DNA of 51,318 bases from an uncultured bacterium (GCA_903824675.1 CAIJXV010000089.1:1-51318); one strand, 5' to 3'; shown: positions 17,323 to 26,298, numbered from the stretch's first letter. Translations and numbers: made by a program. Notes: generated by a model from the sequence alone, not told the origin.

Positions 17323-18690
17323 ATGAGTCAGAAATCGAGACCGTTGAGTTTCCAGTTTCCAATTTCCAGTTTCAGGTTGAGATTCCCATTCCTCAGGTTC
17401 ATTCTTTTGCTTCTAGCTCTCGGATTGTTCGCCGGCCTGCTCCAAGCGGCAGAACGATTCCCGCCGCCGGATTTTTCTTCCGGATACCAGATTCCCGCCG
17501 GAAACTTTCCCGCCGGCGTTGCCGTTTGGCGGGAGTGGGGTGATGTTTTGCTTCTGGCCGGCGCATTGAGTTTGGCCTCCTGGCTGGCGATCAAGCGCCG
17601 GTCCCGCGCGCTGATTTTAAGTCTGGCCGTGTTGAGCCTGCTCTATTTCGGTTTTTATCGACGGGGCTGTGTCTGTGTCATCGGTTCGATCCAGAATGTG
17701 GCGGTGGCCCTGACCAATCCCGGGGTGGTTCTGCCGCTGAGCCTTTTGGCCTTTTTTCTCCTGCCGTTGATTTTCGCCCTGTTTTTCGGGCGAGTCTTCT
17801 GTTCGGCGGTCTGTCCCCAAGGGGCGATCCAAGAGGCGGTATTGGTCAAGCCGGTGCGACTTCCCGAATGGCTGGCGCGTCCGTTGGAATGGCTTCCGTT
17901 CCTCACCCTGACCCTGGGAATTTTGACCGCCGCCACCGGGTGCGGTTTTATGATTTGCCGTCATGATCCCTTCATCGGGATATTCCGGTTGGGCGGACCC
18001 CGGGTGATCCTGTCGATCGGGTTCCTGTTCCTGGTGCTGTCGACCTTCATCGGTCGGCCCTATTGCCGGTTTGCGTGTCCCTACGGGGCACTCCTGCGAC
18101 TGGTTTCATTTTTGAGTTGGCGCCCGGTGACCATCACGCCGGATGAATGCATCCGTTGCGGTTTGTGCGCCGAGGCCTGTCCCTACGGGGCCATCAACAC
18201 GCCGGTCCCCGACGAGGTGGCCCGGGATCGACAGACAGGCAAGGGAACCCTGCGGTGGATTTTGCTGGCCTTTCCGCTCCTGTTGATGGGGGGAGGCGCC
18301 CTGGGATATGTTTCAGGTTCGGCGATCGCGCGGCTTCATCCCGGGGTCCGGATGGCGGACTATGAACAAGCCCGGCCGTCGCTGGTTTCGGACCGGAATC
18401 TACCGGAACGTCTGGCGGTTTACCGTCAGGCGGGCGGGGCGATATCGGAGCTTCAACGCCAGGCTGATCAGGTGATTCAGCGGGTTCGTTGGGGGGCATT
18501 GGCTGCGGGGGTGTTCATGGCGGGAGTGATAGGATTTTCGTTGATCGGCACGTGGGTCCGTCGGGCCCAACCCGATTGGCGAGCCGATCCGGCGCGGTGT
18601 GTCGGATGCGGTCGGTGTTTTCGGTATTGTCCGCGTGAGTTTCGCCGGTTGCGGGCGGCGGGTTCGTCGCCGGGAGGGTTGACGACGTGA
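17323..18690 (+). CDS. NapH/NosR-like membrane polyferredoxin
   Basis: A 455-residue membrane protein with about seven hydrophobic segments. It carries GCVCVIG (C116, C118), two CxxxCP motifs (C160/C164 in CSAVCPQGAI; C248/C252 in CRFACPYGAL), a ferredoxin set C276/C279/C282/C286 and, after a last membrane segment, a further set C426/C429/C432/C436. This is the NapH/NosR-type organisation, in which the protein accepts electrons from quinol or a cytoplasmic donor. The first 20 residues (FQFPISSFRLRF) come from a TTTCCAGTTTCC-type repeat, so the true start may be inside or the repeat has become the N-terminus. Its stop overlaps the next start by four bases (GTGA). Confidence 0.85.
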   Translation: MSQKSRPLSFQFPISSFRLRFPFLRFILLLLALGLFAGLLQAAERFPPPDFSSGYQIPAGNFPAGVAVWREWGDVLLLAGALSLASWLAIKRRSRALILSLAVLSLLYFGFYRRGCVCVIGSIQNVAVALTNPGVVLPLSLLAFFLLPLIFALFFGRVFCSAVCPQGAIQEAVLVKPVRLPEWLARPLEWLPFLTLTLGILTAATGCGFMICRHDPFIGIFRLGGPRVILSIGFLFLVLSTFIGRPYCRFACPYGALLRLVSFLSWRPVTITPDECIRCGLCAEACPYGAINTPVPDEVARDRQTGKGTLRWILLAFPLLLMGGGALGYVSGSAIARLHPGVRMADYEQARPSLVSDRNLPERLAVYRQAGGAISELQRQADQVIQRVRWGALAAGVFMAGVIGFSLIGTWVRRAQPDWRADPARCVGCGRCFRYCPREFRRLRAAGSSPGGLTT

Positions 18691-20429
18691 CTCCAGTAGA
18701 AACCGGGTTGCCCGGCCGACGCTGGGCCTGGTGGGTCACCGCCGGGATAACGTTGGTCTTTCTGGGTGTGGGCATTTTGATCTGGGCTCGCGAAGAGCGG
18801 GATTTCAAAACGGCTCAGGACCAGAACGACCGGATGCGGGCTGAATGGGATGCGCGACTCCAGGTCGATCGGACCAATGGCCCGCTGCAACGCGAGGTGC
18901 GTGAATCGGATCGCCTGTGGCGGGCGCGTTATTTTCATCATCTGCAATTTCAGCGGCGGGGGATTAACGTCCTGGCCTTGACGGCGGCATTAGCCATCTG
19001 GGCCTTGCATCGCGGCCGGCGTCGCCGTCTGCCGACGGTGCGCACCGGTGGCGGGCATTCACCTTCCGCGGGAAATTTCTTTTTTGCCCATCGCCGTAAA
19101 CTGTTTTGGGCCCTTTTGATTTTTGCTGCGGTATGGGTGATTCCGGTGGGCCGGAATGCGCTTCGTTTTTCACGCCTGTCACGTCCGTCGGTGGCGCTTG
19201 CGAACCCGTCTGCCGGAGTAGGATCGGCCGGGGGTCCGGCGGTCGGCGAAAAACGGGAGCCGGTGGTGTGGGGTGCATTCCGGGGCAATGAAGGAAACGG
19301 CATCAGTGGGTCCCTCCGGATTCCGACGGGATGGGATGGAACCCGGGGCGAATCGGTGGTTTGGACCTCGTCCATTCCCTATCCCGGCAACAGTTCCCCG
19401 ATTGTGGTGGGCGACCGGGTGATACTGACCGGCGCGACGCGGACGGATCACGCCGTCTGGGCTTGCGATCTGGCGACCGGGCGCGAAATCTGGCGCTGGC
19501 ATCGGACGGCGCAACCGACCCAACCTGAAACCGTGCTGGAGGAAACCGGGTTTGCGGCGCCGACCCCGGCCACGGATGGACGAGTGGTGGCCGCGATTTT
19601 TGCGGATGGCGATGTGGTGGGACTCAGCCTGGGCGGGCGTGAGTTATGGCGACGCGCGTTAGGTGTTCCCGAGAATATGTATGGACACGCCTCATCGCTG
19701 GTCTTTGCCGGAAATCAACTGATGGTTCAGTGGGATCAAGGTCGGGCGGAAGAGAAACAATCCCGCTTGTTGGCGCTCGATCCGCTGACGGGCGCCACCC
19801 GGTGGGAGACGTTGCGCCCGGTTAATGCGTCATGGGCGACCCCTCTGGTGATTCGTGACGGAACCGGATCCGTGGTGGTGTTGGCGGCCACCCCGTGGGT
19901 GATCGCCTATGAAGCGGAGACCGGACGCGAACGGTGGCGGGCGGAGGGTATGCAGGGAGATGTGGCGCCCTCGCCCGTGTCGGGAGGCGGCCGTGTCTAC
20001 GCGTTGAACGCCGGTGCGCCCCTCATGGCGATCCGGTTGGGGGGGACGGGTGATGTTACGGCTACCCATGTGGATTGGTCGGTAACGGGCGACCTGCCCG
20101 ACACCTGCAGTCCACTGGTTGTTTCGAACCGCGTGTTCACTTTGGTTTCCTGGGGAATCCTGACCGCTCGCGACGCGGAGACCGGCCGGACGATTTGGGA
20201 AAAGGATCTGGGGCTTAATTTTACGGCTTCGCCCGCGCTGGCCGACGGCCGGCTTTACCTGGTGGCCATCGACGGCACGACTGTGATTGCGGAACTGGCT
20301 GATGAATACCGGGAAATCGCACGGTGTTCCTTGGGCGAACCGGTTCATGCCTCGCCGGTGTTCGGCGATGGCTGGATTCTTCTGCGGGGACGGCAGGGTC
20401 TCTGGCGGATCGGGGGAGTTCACGAATGA
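18687..20429 (+). CDS. membrane-anchored PQQ/BamB-like beta-propeller protein
   Basis: A 580-residue protein. Membrane segments lie at about residues 15-34, 92-108 and 138-156, with a charged helical stretch (35-80) between the first two. The remainder is a PQQ-type eight-blade-like propeller with the repeated pattern SSPIVVGDRVILTG, WACDLATGREIWRW, LLALDPLTGATRWE, IAYEAETGRERWR and TARDAETGRTIWEKD. The start of the propeller, FRGNEGNGISGS, is typical of BamB/PQQ-like proteins in planctomycete-type bacteria. The residues needed to call a true PQQ dehydrogenase are not evident. It starts at GTG within the stop of the preceding ferredoxin gene and ends overlapping the next gene by four bases, so it is an obligate part of the operon. 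Confidence 0.8.
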   Translation: MTPVETGLPGRRWAWWVTAGITLVFLGVGILIWAREERDFKTAQDQNDRMRAEWDARLQVDRTNGPLQREVRESDRLWRARYFHHLQFQRRGINVLALTAALAIWALHRGRRRRLPTVRTGGGHSPSAGNFFFAHRRKLFWALLIFAAVWVIPVGRNALRFSRLSRPSVALANPSAGVGSAGGPAVGEKREPVVWGAFRGNEGNGISGSLRIPTGWDGTRGESVVWTSSIPYPGNSSPIVVGDRVILTGATRTDHAVWACDLATGREIWRWHRTAQPTQPETVLEETGFAAPTPATDGRVVAAIFADGDVVGLSLGGRELWRRALGVPENMYGHASSLVFAGNQLMVQWDQGRAEEKQSRLLALDPLTGATRWETLRPVNASWATPLVIRDGTGSVVVLAATPWVIAYEAETGRERWRAEGMQGDVAPSPVSGGGRVYALNAGAPLMAIRLGGTGDVTATHVDWSVTGDLPDTCSPLVVSNRVFTLVSWGILTARDAETGRTIWEKDLGLNFTASPALADGRLYLVAIDGTTVIAELADEYREIARCSLGEPVHASPVFGDGWILLRGRQGLWRIGGVHE

Positions 20430-22855
20430 CAGAAGGCTGGACAGAGAACGACCCAACCACGGTGCAGAAAATTCTCGACGAAGTCGGGACGGCGCCGGAA
20501 TGCGCGCTGGCTTTTTTGCAAGCGGTTCACCGGCATTATCAATACCTGCCCCGGTTGGCCCTCGAACAGGCTGCCGCCTCGAGCCGCATGACCCTGGCTC
20601 AACTCAGCGGGGTGGCTTCCTTCTATCCGCATTTCCGACTCAAACCCGTCGGCCGGCATCGGGTCCGAATTTGTACCGGTACGGCCTGCCACGTCAAAGG
20701 CGCGCCCCTGATCTGGGAAGCCTTGCGACGGGAGTTGAAAATCACCGGGGATGAGGATACCGATGCCGCGCGTCAGTTCACGCTGGAAAAAGTGGCCTGC
20801 CTCGGCTGTTGCACTCTGGCGCCGGTCATGCAGGTCGGAGATTGGATCGTTGGACGGGTGACCCCGGATCGGGTGGGATCGATTCTGGCCGATTATCTGG
20901 CGCGTCCCAAGCCGAGTACCGGGGGTGCAACCTTCACTCCATCACCCGCTGCCGATCGGTCAGTGGCCGGTGAAATCCGCATCGGATTGGGATCCTGTTG
21001 TCAGGCCCGGGGGAGCGCGGCGGTCTGGGAAGGTTTTGAGACGGCGATCCGCAAGACGAAAAGCAAGGTCCATTTGAAACGCGTCGGTTGTGTCGGGATG
21101 TGTTCGCAAACGCCGCTGGTCGAGGTGATCCCCTCCGGACAGGAGCCGACCCTTTACCCCCAGGTTCAGGCGGGGGATGCCGATTTGATTTTACGGCGGC
21201 ATTTTGCCCCGGCCTCGGTTTCGGTGCGGTGGCGCGACTCGTTCGACCGGTGGGTGGAATCGGTTTTGACCGATGCCGGGCGCCGTCGGCAGGCGGAGCT
21301 GAAGGCGGCGGATGCCGACGGGGTGACGGATGAATTTCTCCGGGCGCAGGTTCGGATTACCACCGACCATTTGGAGGCGATGGACCCGCTCGATGGCGCG
21401 GAATACGGGCACGCCGGCGGCTTCGAAATGCTCCGAAAAAGTCTGGCGGAAAATGATCCGGAAGGGGTTATCCGGTTGATTACGGCGAGCGGATTACGAG
21501 GACGGGGCGGCGCGGGATTCCCGACCGGTTTGAAATGGAATCATGTCCGTCGCGCATCCGGCATTCCCAAATATGTGATCGTCAACGGCGATGAGGGGGA
21601 TCCCGGTGCGTTCATGGACCGCATGCTATTGGAATCTGCGCCGCATCGGATTTTGGAAGGGATGCTGATTGCCGCGTATGCGGTTGGTGCGTCCGAAGGA
21701 ATCTTCTATGTCCGCGCCGAATATCCGTTGGCGTTGAAGCGCTTGCGGGAAGCGATCCGGCAAGCCGCTGAAGCCGGCTGGCTGGGGCCGCGGGTGGGCG
21801 GGACCGGATGGTCTTTCCACGTCCGGGTGGTGGAAGGGGCCGGGGCTTTTGTCTGCGGCGAGGAAAGCGCCCTGCTGGCCTCGATCGAAGGCCAGCGCGG
21901 TCATCCCCGATGGCGTCCGCCCTATCCGGCGGAACGCGGTTTGCACGGAATGCCGACCCTGGTGAATAATGTCGAGACCCTGGCCGCCGTGCCCTGGATT
22001 CTGCGGCAGGGCGCCGGGTCCTATGCCGCGCTGGGGACGGTGCGGAGTAAGGGGACCAAGGTTTTTGCGCTGGCCGGTAAAGTACGGCGAGGCGGACTCA
22101 TCGAGGTGCCGATGGGGATTTCGATTCGTCGAGTGGTCGAGGAGTTGGGCGGGGGCGTTCTGCCTGGACGGGTTTTTAAGGCCGTCCAGATGGGCGGACC
22201 GTCCGGCGGCTGTCTGCCGGCAGACCAGTGCGATCTGCCCATCGATTACGAAGCGTTGACGGCCGCCGGTGTGATCATGGGGTCGGGTGGATTGATCGTG
22301 CTGGATGATACCGATTGCATGGTGGAAATGGCTCGTTATTTTCTGGAATTCACCCAGGATCAATCGTGTGGAAAATGTGTCTATTGCCGGGTGGGCACCA
22401 GTCGTTTGCTGGAAATTCTGACCCGCTTGTGCAACGGAAAGGGGCATGCCCAGGATCTTGATCTGTTGAAGGAGCTGGCGGAAGGCGTGCGCCGGTCCAG
22501 CCTGTGCGGCTTGGGTCGCACCGCGCCCAATCCGGTGCTGACGACCCTGCGATATTTTTCCGACGAAGTGAAGGCGCATATGGAAGGGCGGTGCCCGGCG
22601 GGTCGATGTCGGGGGCTGATCTCCTTTGAAGTGACCGACCGGTGCATCGGGTGTACCCTCTGTGCCCAGCATTGCCCGGTTCAGGCCATCGCGCCCCGGC
22701 CGTACGAAACCCAGTCCATCGATCAGGAGATTTGTGTCCGGTGCGGGATTTGCCGGGAGATCTGCCCGGAACAGGCGATCCGGTTACTTTCGGGCCGTAG
22801 CGACACGAAATTAATAAAGGGCGAACAAAAAGGGAGCCCTGATGGCAGACATTAA
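20426..22855 (+). CDS. NuoE-ferredoxin-NuoF-ferredoxin fusion (NADH-oxidising diaphorase module)
   Basis: An 809-residue soluble fusion. Residues 1-160 are a NuoE-type [2Fe-2S] domain (C83, C88, C125, C129). Residues 183-262 are a second thioredoxin-like [2Fe-2S] domain (C191/C192, C222, C226). Residues 320-710 are NuoF/HydB: the FMN/NADH site GRGGAGFPTGLKW (359-371), NGDEGDPGAFMDR (387-399), an SLBB part and a [4Fe-4S] site C648/C651/C654/C694. Then C723/C728 and two [4Fe-4S] sets, C740/743/746/750 and C770/773/776/780. This is the NADH-binding unit of bifurcating hydrogenases and formate dehydrogenases, but no hydrogenase or dehydrogenase gene adjoins. The ATG at 20426 overlaps the previous stop (ATGA). 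The last two ferredoxin sites probably feed the neighbouring flavoprotein or membrane ferredoxin. Confidence 0.9.
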   Translation: MTEGWTENDPTTVQKILDEVGTAPECALAFLQAVHRHYQYLPRLALEQAAASSRMTLAQLSGVASFYPHFRLKPVGRHRVRICTGTACHVKGAPLIWEALRRELKITGDEDTDAARQFTLEKVACLGCCTLAPVMQVGDWIVGRVTPDRVGSILADYLARPKPSTGGATFTPSPAADRSVAGEIRIGLGSCCQARGSAAVWEGFETAIRKTKSKVHLKRVGCVGMCSQTPLVEVIPSGQEPTLYPQVQAGDADLILRRHFAPASVSVRWRDSFDRWVESVLTDAGRRRQAELKAADADGVTDEFLRAQVRITTDHLEAMDPLDGAEYGHAGGFEMLRKSLAENDPEGVIRLITASGLRGRGGAGFPTGLKWNHVRRASGIPKYVIVNGDEGDPGAFMDRMLLESAPHRILEGMLIAAYAVGASEGIFYVRAEYPLALKRLREAIRQAAEAGWLGPRVGGTGWSFHVRVVEGAGAFVCGEESALLASIEGQRGHPRWRPPYPAERGLHGMPTLVNNVETLAAVPWILRQGAGSYAALGTVRSKGTKVFALAGKVRRGGLIEVPMGISIRRVVEELGGGVLPGRVFKAVQMGGPSGGCLPADQCDLPIDYEALTAAGVIMGSGGLIVLDDTDCMVEMARYFLEFTQDQSCGKCVYCRVGTSRLLEILTRLCNGKGHAQDLDLLKELAEGVRRSSLCGLGRTAPNPVLTTLRYFSDEVKAHMEGRCPAGRCRGLISFEVTDRCIGCTLCAQHCPVQAIAPRPYETQSIDQEICVRCGICREICPEQAIRLLSGRSDTKLIKGEQKGSPDGRH

Positions 22856-24428
22856 AGCGGTCCAATTAACCATTGATGGGCGGACGACGCAGGCGGCCGT
22901 GGGGACGACGATCCATGCGGCCGCAGTGACCATGGGTATTCAAATCCCGACCCTGTGCTGGAAGCCGGGTTTTCATCCGAGCGGGTCCTGCATGGTGTGC
23001 GCGGTGCAGGTGGTGGGACGCTCCGGATTCATTCCCTCCTGTACGGCCGTGGTGGAGGAGGGACTCCAAGTCGAGACCTCAACCGATGCGGTCCGTGCCG
23101 CGCGCCGCACTGCGCTGGAACTTTTGTTGAGTGACCATGCGGGCGATTGTGAGGGATTATGCCAGCGGGGGTGTCCGGCCGGGTTGGACATTCCGGCGAT
23201 GATCCGGGCGATGGCGTCCGACCGGATGGAGGAGGCGCTGGCGATCACTTGGAAGAAAATCGCCTTACCGGCGATTTTGGGGCGGATTTGTCCGGCGCCC
23301 TGCGAAAAGATTTGTCGACGGGGAGCGGCGGATGCACCGGTTTCGATTTGTTTATTGAAACGCCGGGTGGGCGATTGGGCCCTGTCCCAGGATCCACCCC
23401 GGATTCCGGCGTGTAAACCGCCGACGGGTCAGAGGGTGGCGATTATCGGCGCCGGACCCGCGGGATTAGCGGCCGCCTTTGAATTGCTCCAAGCCGGACA
23501 TGCGTGTGATATTTATGACGATCATTCGGTTGCCGGCGGGGGATTACGCCACGCCGAAGAAGAGGGTCGGTTGCCTGCCGAAGTGCGGGCCGGAGAAATT
23601 GAACGATTAACCCGAATGGGTGCGCATTGGCGGTTGGGCACACGGGTGAACCTGCCCGGTGAACTGACCGATTTACGGCGCGATCACGACGCGGTGATAC
23701 TGGCCTTGGGGCCCCTGGTTGCGGGTTGGGAGAAGGACTGGGGCCAGCCCTATACGGACGGATCGGGTTGGCTTGCGGATCGGGTGACGGGGGCGACCGG
23801 GCACGCTGGAATTTTCGTGGCCGGGGGGATTAACCATTCATCCCGCCTGGCGGTGCGCGCGCTGGCTGATGGTCGACGGGTGGCCCGAGGGGTTGATCAC
23901 TGGTTACAGCAGGGGCAGGTGGTTGGCGAGCCACACCGCTATACCCACCAGGCCGGACCCTTGACTGAAGCGGAACTGGGAATGTTGATGCAAGGGGCGG
24001 ATGCCGCGCCCCGGCGTGAACCCGTTCACCCTGATTTTACTCCGGCAGAAGCCCAAGAAGCCGCCGGGCGTTGTCTGCAGTGCGATTGTCGGCGTAAGAC
24101 CGATTGCCGATTGCGCGATCGGGCCGATGAATTATGTGCTCATCCGGCTCGATTCAAAGGGCATCGCCGGGCGTGGGAGATTGACCGGACCCATCCGGCT
24201 CTGATTTACGAGTCCGGCAAATGCATTGCATGCGGACTCTGCATTGAGGTCAGCCGGCGCCCGGGGGCGGCTGAAGGCGGCGGCTTGACTTTTTGGAAAC
24301 GGGGACTGGGGATCGAGGTGCGTCCCCCGTGGGGCCGGGATTGGAGGCAAACCCTGACGGGTGATCCAGCCGCCTATGTGGCGGCCTGCCCGACCGGGGC
24401 CCTGGCGATGGAGAGACGTTGGTGTTGA
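22842..24428 (+). CDS. [2Fe-2S]/GltD-like flavoprotein lacking the NAD(P)H subdomain
   Basis: A 528-residue protein. Residues 1-80 are a NuoG/HydA-type [2Fe-2S] domain (C39, C50, C53, C67). Residues 99-160 carry the GltD-type double [4Fe-4S] ligands (CEGLCQRGCPAGLDIP and C150/C154/C158 in CPAPCEKIC). The FAD-binding GAGPAGLAAAFELL begins at 203 and the second FAD contact GIFVAGG is at 323-329. In GltD-like enzymes these are separated by an NADPH-binding Rossmann unit of well over 100 residues; here only about 32 residues lie between VILALGP and GIFVAGG. Further iron-sulfur ligands follow (C411/414/416/422 and C461/464/467 with C516). It overlaps the NuoEF fusion gene by 14 bases, with AAAGGGAG before its ATG. 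Confidence 0.85.
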   Translation: MADIKAVQLTIDGRTTQAAVGTTIHAAAVTMGIQIPTLCWKPGFHPSGSCMVCAVQVVGRSGFIPSCTAVVEEGLQVETSTDAVRAARRTALELLLSDHAGDCEGLCQRGCPAGLDIPAMIRAMASDRMEEALAITWKKIALPAILGRICPAPCEKICRRGAADAPVSICLLKRRVGDWALSQDPPRIPACKPPTGQRVAIIGAGPAGLAAAFELLQAGHACDIYDDHSVAGGGLRHAEEEGRLPAEVRAGEIERLTRMGAHWRLGTRVNLPGELTDLRRDHDAVILALGPLVAGWEKDWGQPYTDGSGWLADRVTGATGHAGIFVAGGINHSSRLAVRALADGRRVARGVDHWLQQGQVVGEPHRYTHQAGPLTEAELGMLMQGADAAPRREPVHPDFTPAEAQEAAGRCLQCDCRRKTDCRLRDRADELCAHPARFKGHRRAWEIDRTHPALIYESGKCIACGLCIEVSRRPGAAEGGGLTFWKRGLGIEVRPPWGRDWRQTLTGDPAAYVAACPTGALAMERRWC

Positions 24429-24635
24429 GTTGCGGGTTGACGGTTGGAAAGACGCATAGGGCAGAGAGCACCGTTGGTTTTGCCGGGCAAAAACCGAGAT
24501 GAGGGGAGAAGGCAGACCGGCGGGAGTCTGGAGACGCGGGAAACCAAGGCCGAGGGCCGAATTTCGAACCGCAGCATGACGCAGTAAAATCAGAATTAAA
24601 AGTTGATTCGTTCTTCTTCGGGCTTCTTTTTCGGC

Positions 24636-25637
24636 TCAATCCCGTTCGGGTCTTGCTTCGCGGCCCATTAAATCGGTGACCGCCTGACGGGGATTCAAAT
24701 TTTCGTAGAGAACCGAGTAGATGGCCTGAATGATAGGGGTGTCGACTTTGACCGATTGCGCGAGTTTTAATGCCGTCCGACTATTCGGCACGCCTTCGGC
24801 GACCTGTTTCATCCCGCCTAGAATATCGGCGAGTTTTTCGCCGCGGCCGAGTTTTTCCCCAACGCTATGATTGCGACTGAGCTGGCTGGTACAGGTGACG
24901 ATCAGGTCACCTAATCCGCTCAGGCCGGAAAAGGTGATCGGGTGGGCACCGAGAGCGACGCCGAGTCGCGTGATTTCCGCGAGGCCGCGGGTGATGATCG
25001 CGGCGCGGGTATTCCCGCCGAATCCGAGGCCATCACTGGTGCCAACGGCCACTGCGATGACATTTTTCAGCGCCCCCCCCAATTCGACTCCAACCACATC
25101 ATCCGAGGTATACACCCGCAGGCGGGGAGTGCCGAAAACGGACTGCAGGGCACGGGCCTGGGCGGCATCGCGCGAGGCGATGACCACGGCGGTGGGAATT
25201 CCGCGGGCCACTTCATCCGCGAGGCTCGGTCCCGAGAGGGCGGCGACGGATTCGCGCTGGAGTTCGGTTTCGGCCACACGGCTCATCCGGTCGAGAGTTT
25301 CGGAATCGAGTCCTTTGGCGACGCTGACGATTTGGGCGCAGGCGGGGATCAAGCCGGTGAAACGTTTGAGCGTGGCGCGAAAATATTGGGTGGGAATCGC
25401 CAGGACGACGACGGCTGCGTCGGCGACGGCTTCGTCCGGATTGGCGGTCCAGCGAATTTCCCGGGGGAGTGAAATGCCGGGGAGATAGAGCCGGTTTTCA
25501 TGTTTAGTGCCGACTTCGCGGGCATAGTCGGGAAAGGGTCCCCAGACGGTGACGGAGTGGCCGGCGGATTCAAGCGAGAGCGCCAGTGCGGTTCCCCATC
25601 CCCCATCGCCGATGACTGCGATACGTTCAGCCGACAT
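24636..25637 (-). CDS. gpsA: NAD(P)-dependent glycerol-3-phosphate dehydrogenase
   Basis: A 333-residue GpsA that reduces dihydroxyacetone phosphate to sn-glycerol 3-phosphate for membrane lipids. Visible features are the N-terminal Rossmann motif GDGGWGTALALSL (residues 10-22), SVAKGL with K108, the catalytic K191 in GALKNVIAVA, and the NTRAAIITRG loop at 209-218. Length and motifs are complete. Its start lies 11 bases inside the end of plsY, the next enzyme of the pathway, so the two are coupled. A 207-base non-coding gap follows; a weak GGTTTTGCC/GGCAAAAACC pairing at about 24475-24494 is the only structure seen there. Confidence 0.97.
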   Translation of the reverse strand: MSAERIAVIGDGGWGTALALSLESAGHSVTVWGPFPDYAREVGTKHENRLYLPGISLPREIRWTANPDEAVADAAVVVLAIPTQYFRATLKRFTGLIPACAQIVSVAKGLDSETLDRMSRVAETELQRESVAALSGPSLADEVARGIPTAVVIASRDAAQARALQSVFGTPRLRVYTSDDVVGVELGGALKNVIAVAVGTSDGLGFGGNTRAAIITRGLAEITRLGVALGAHPITFSGLSGLGDLIVTCTSQLSRNHSVGEKLGRGEKLADILGGMKQVAEGVPNSRTALKLAQSVKVDTPIIQAIYSVLYENLNPRQAVTDLMGREARPERD

Positions 25638-26283
25638 GGGCGGTGTCCTTCTGTTCTTTTTTGCGGCCGAACCGATTTTCGGTCCCGGCGCGCAGGCGTT
25701 GAATATTGGCTCGATGCCGGATGATGATAACGGCGCCCAGAACGGTCAGGACGCCCGGTAGAAGTGGACCGCGTTGGGGGAGATAGAGAATCCAGCCGGC
25801 GATGGGGACGGCGATGGCCGCGGCGATGGACGCCAGGGAGACGTAGCGCGAGACGGCACAGACGACGCCCCAGCAGAGGGCGCCGACGAGGACGGCGGCG
25901 GGGGCGATACCGATGAGGACTCCGGCGCTGGTGGCGACCCCCTTACCGCCTTTGAATCCCAGGTAGACGGGCCAGTTATGCCCGGCAATGGCCGCGACGC
26001 CGAAAAAGATGCCGAAATCGCGATTGACCGGCTGGCCGGTTAAGCGGGCCAGGAGGAGCGGGAAGACGAATGCGGGAATCCAGCCTTTGAGCGCATCGAG
26101 GACGAAGGTGAGAATGCCCCATCCCTTGCCGAGCGAGCGAAAGACATTGGTGGCGCCGATATTTCCGCTGCCGACCTGGCGGATATCGACCCCGTTTATC
26201 CGGCCGATGAGGAGCCCATTGGGGATGGCTCCCAGCAGGTAGGCGACGAGGGCAAATCCGATCGGGAGGAAGGGGCCGTTCAT
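25627..26283 (-). CDS. plsY: acyl-phosphate:glycerol-3-phosphate acyltransferase
   Basis: A 218-residue membrane enzyme that acylates glycerol 3-phosphate with acyl phosphate to give lysophosphatidate. The three conserved loops are clear: GSGNIGATNVFRSLGKGWG near residues 38-56, AGHNWPVYLGFKGGKGVATS near 102-121, and a third in the last part. About five membrane segments are visible. The ATG at 26283 is preferred to an upstream TTG because GGAG lies six bases before it. It is paired with gpsA downstream. The V-type ATPase K gene ends 55 bases upstream, with an intervening hairpin. Confidence 0.95.
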   Translation of the reverse strand: MNGPFLPIGFALVAYLLGAIPNGLLIGRINGVDIRQVGSGNIGATNVFRSLGKGWGILTFVLDALKGWIPAFVFPLLLARLTGQPVNRDFGIFFGVAAIAGHNWPVYLGFKGGKGVATSAGVLIGIAPAAVLVGALCWGVVCAVSRYVSLASIAAAIAVPIAGWILYLPQRGPLLPGVLTVLGAVIIIRHRANIQRLRAGTENRFGRKKEQKDTAHVG

Positions 26284-26298
26284 GGATGACTCCAAAGG

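Noticed and set aside
21626-22672. A 348-residue open frame on the minus strand
   Set aside because: Antisense to the NuoF part of the fusion gene, whose FMN/NADH and iron-sulfur motifs are intact.
20426-24428. A hydrogenase or formate dehydrogenase locus
   Set aside because: The NuoEF-type fusion and the [2Fe-2S] domain suggested it, but no H-cluster motif, selenocysteine/molybdopterin subunit or NiFe subunit was found on either strand nearby.
24250-24639. A 129-residue open frame on the minus strand
   Set aside because: It overlaps the end of the flavoprotein gene antisense and has a low-complexity, proline/serine-rich product.
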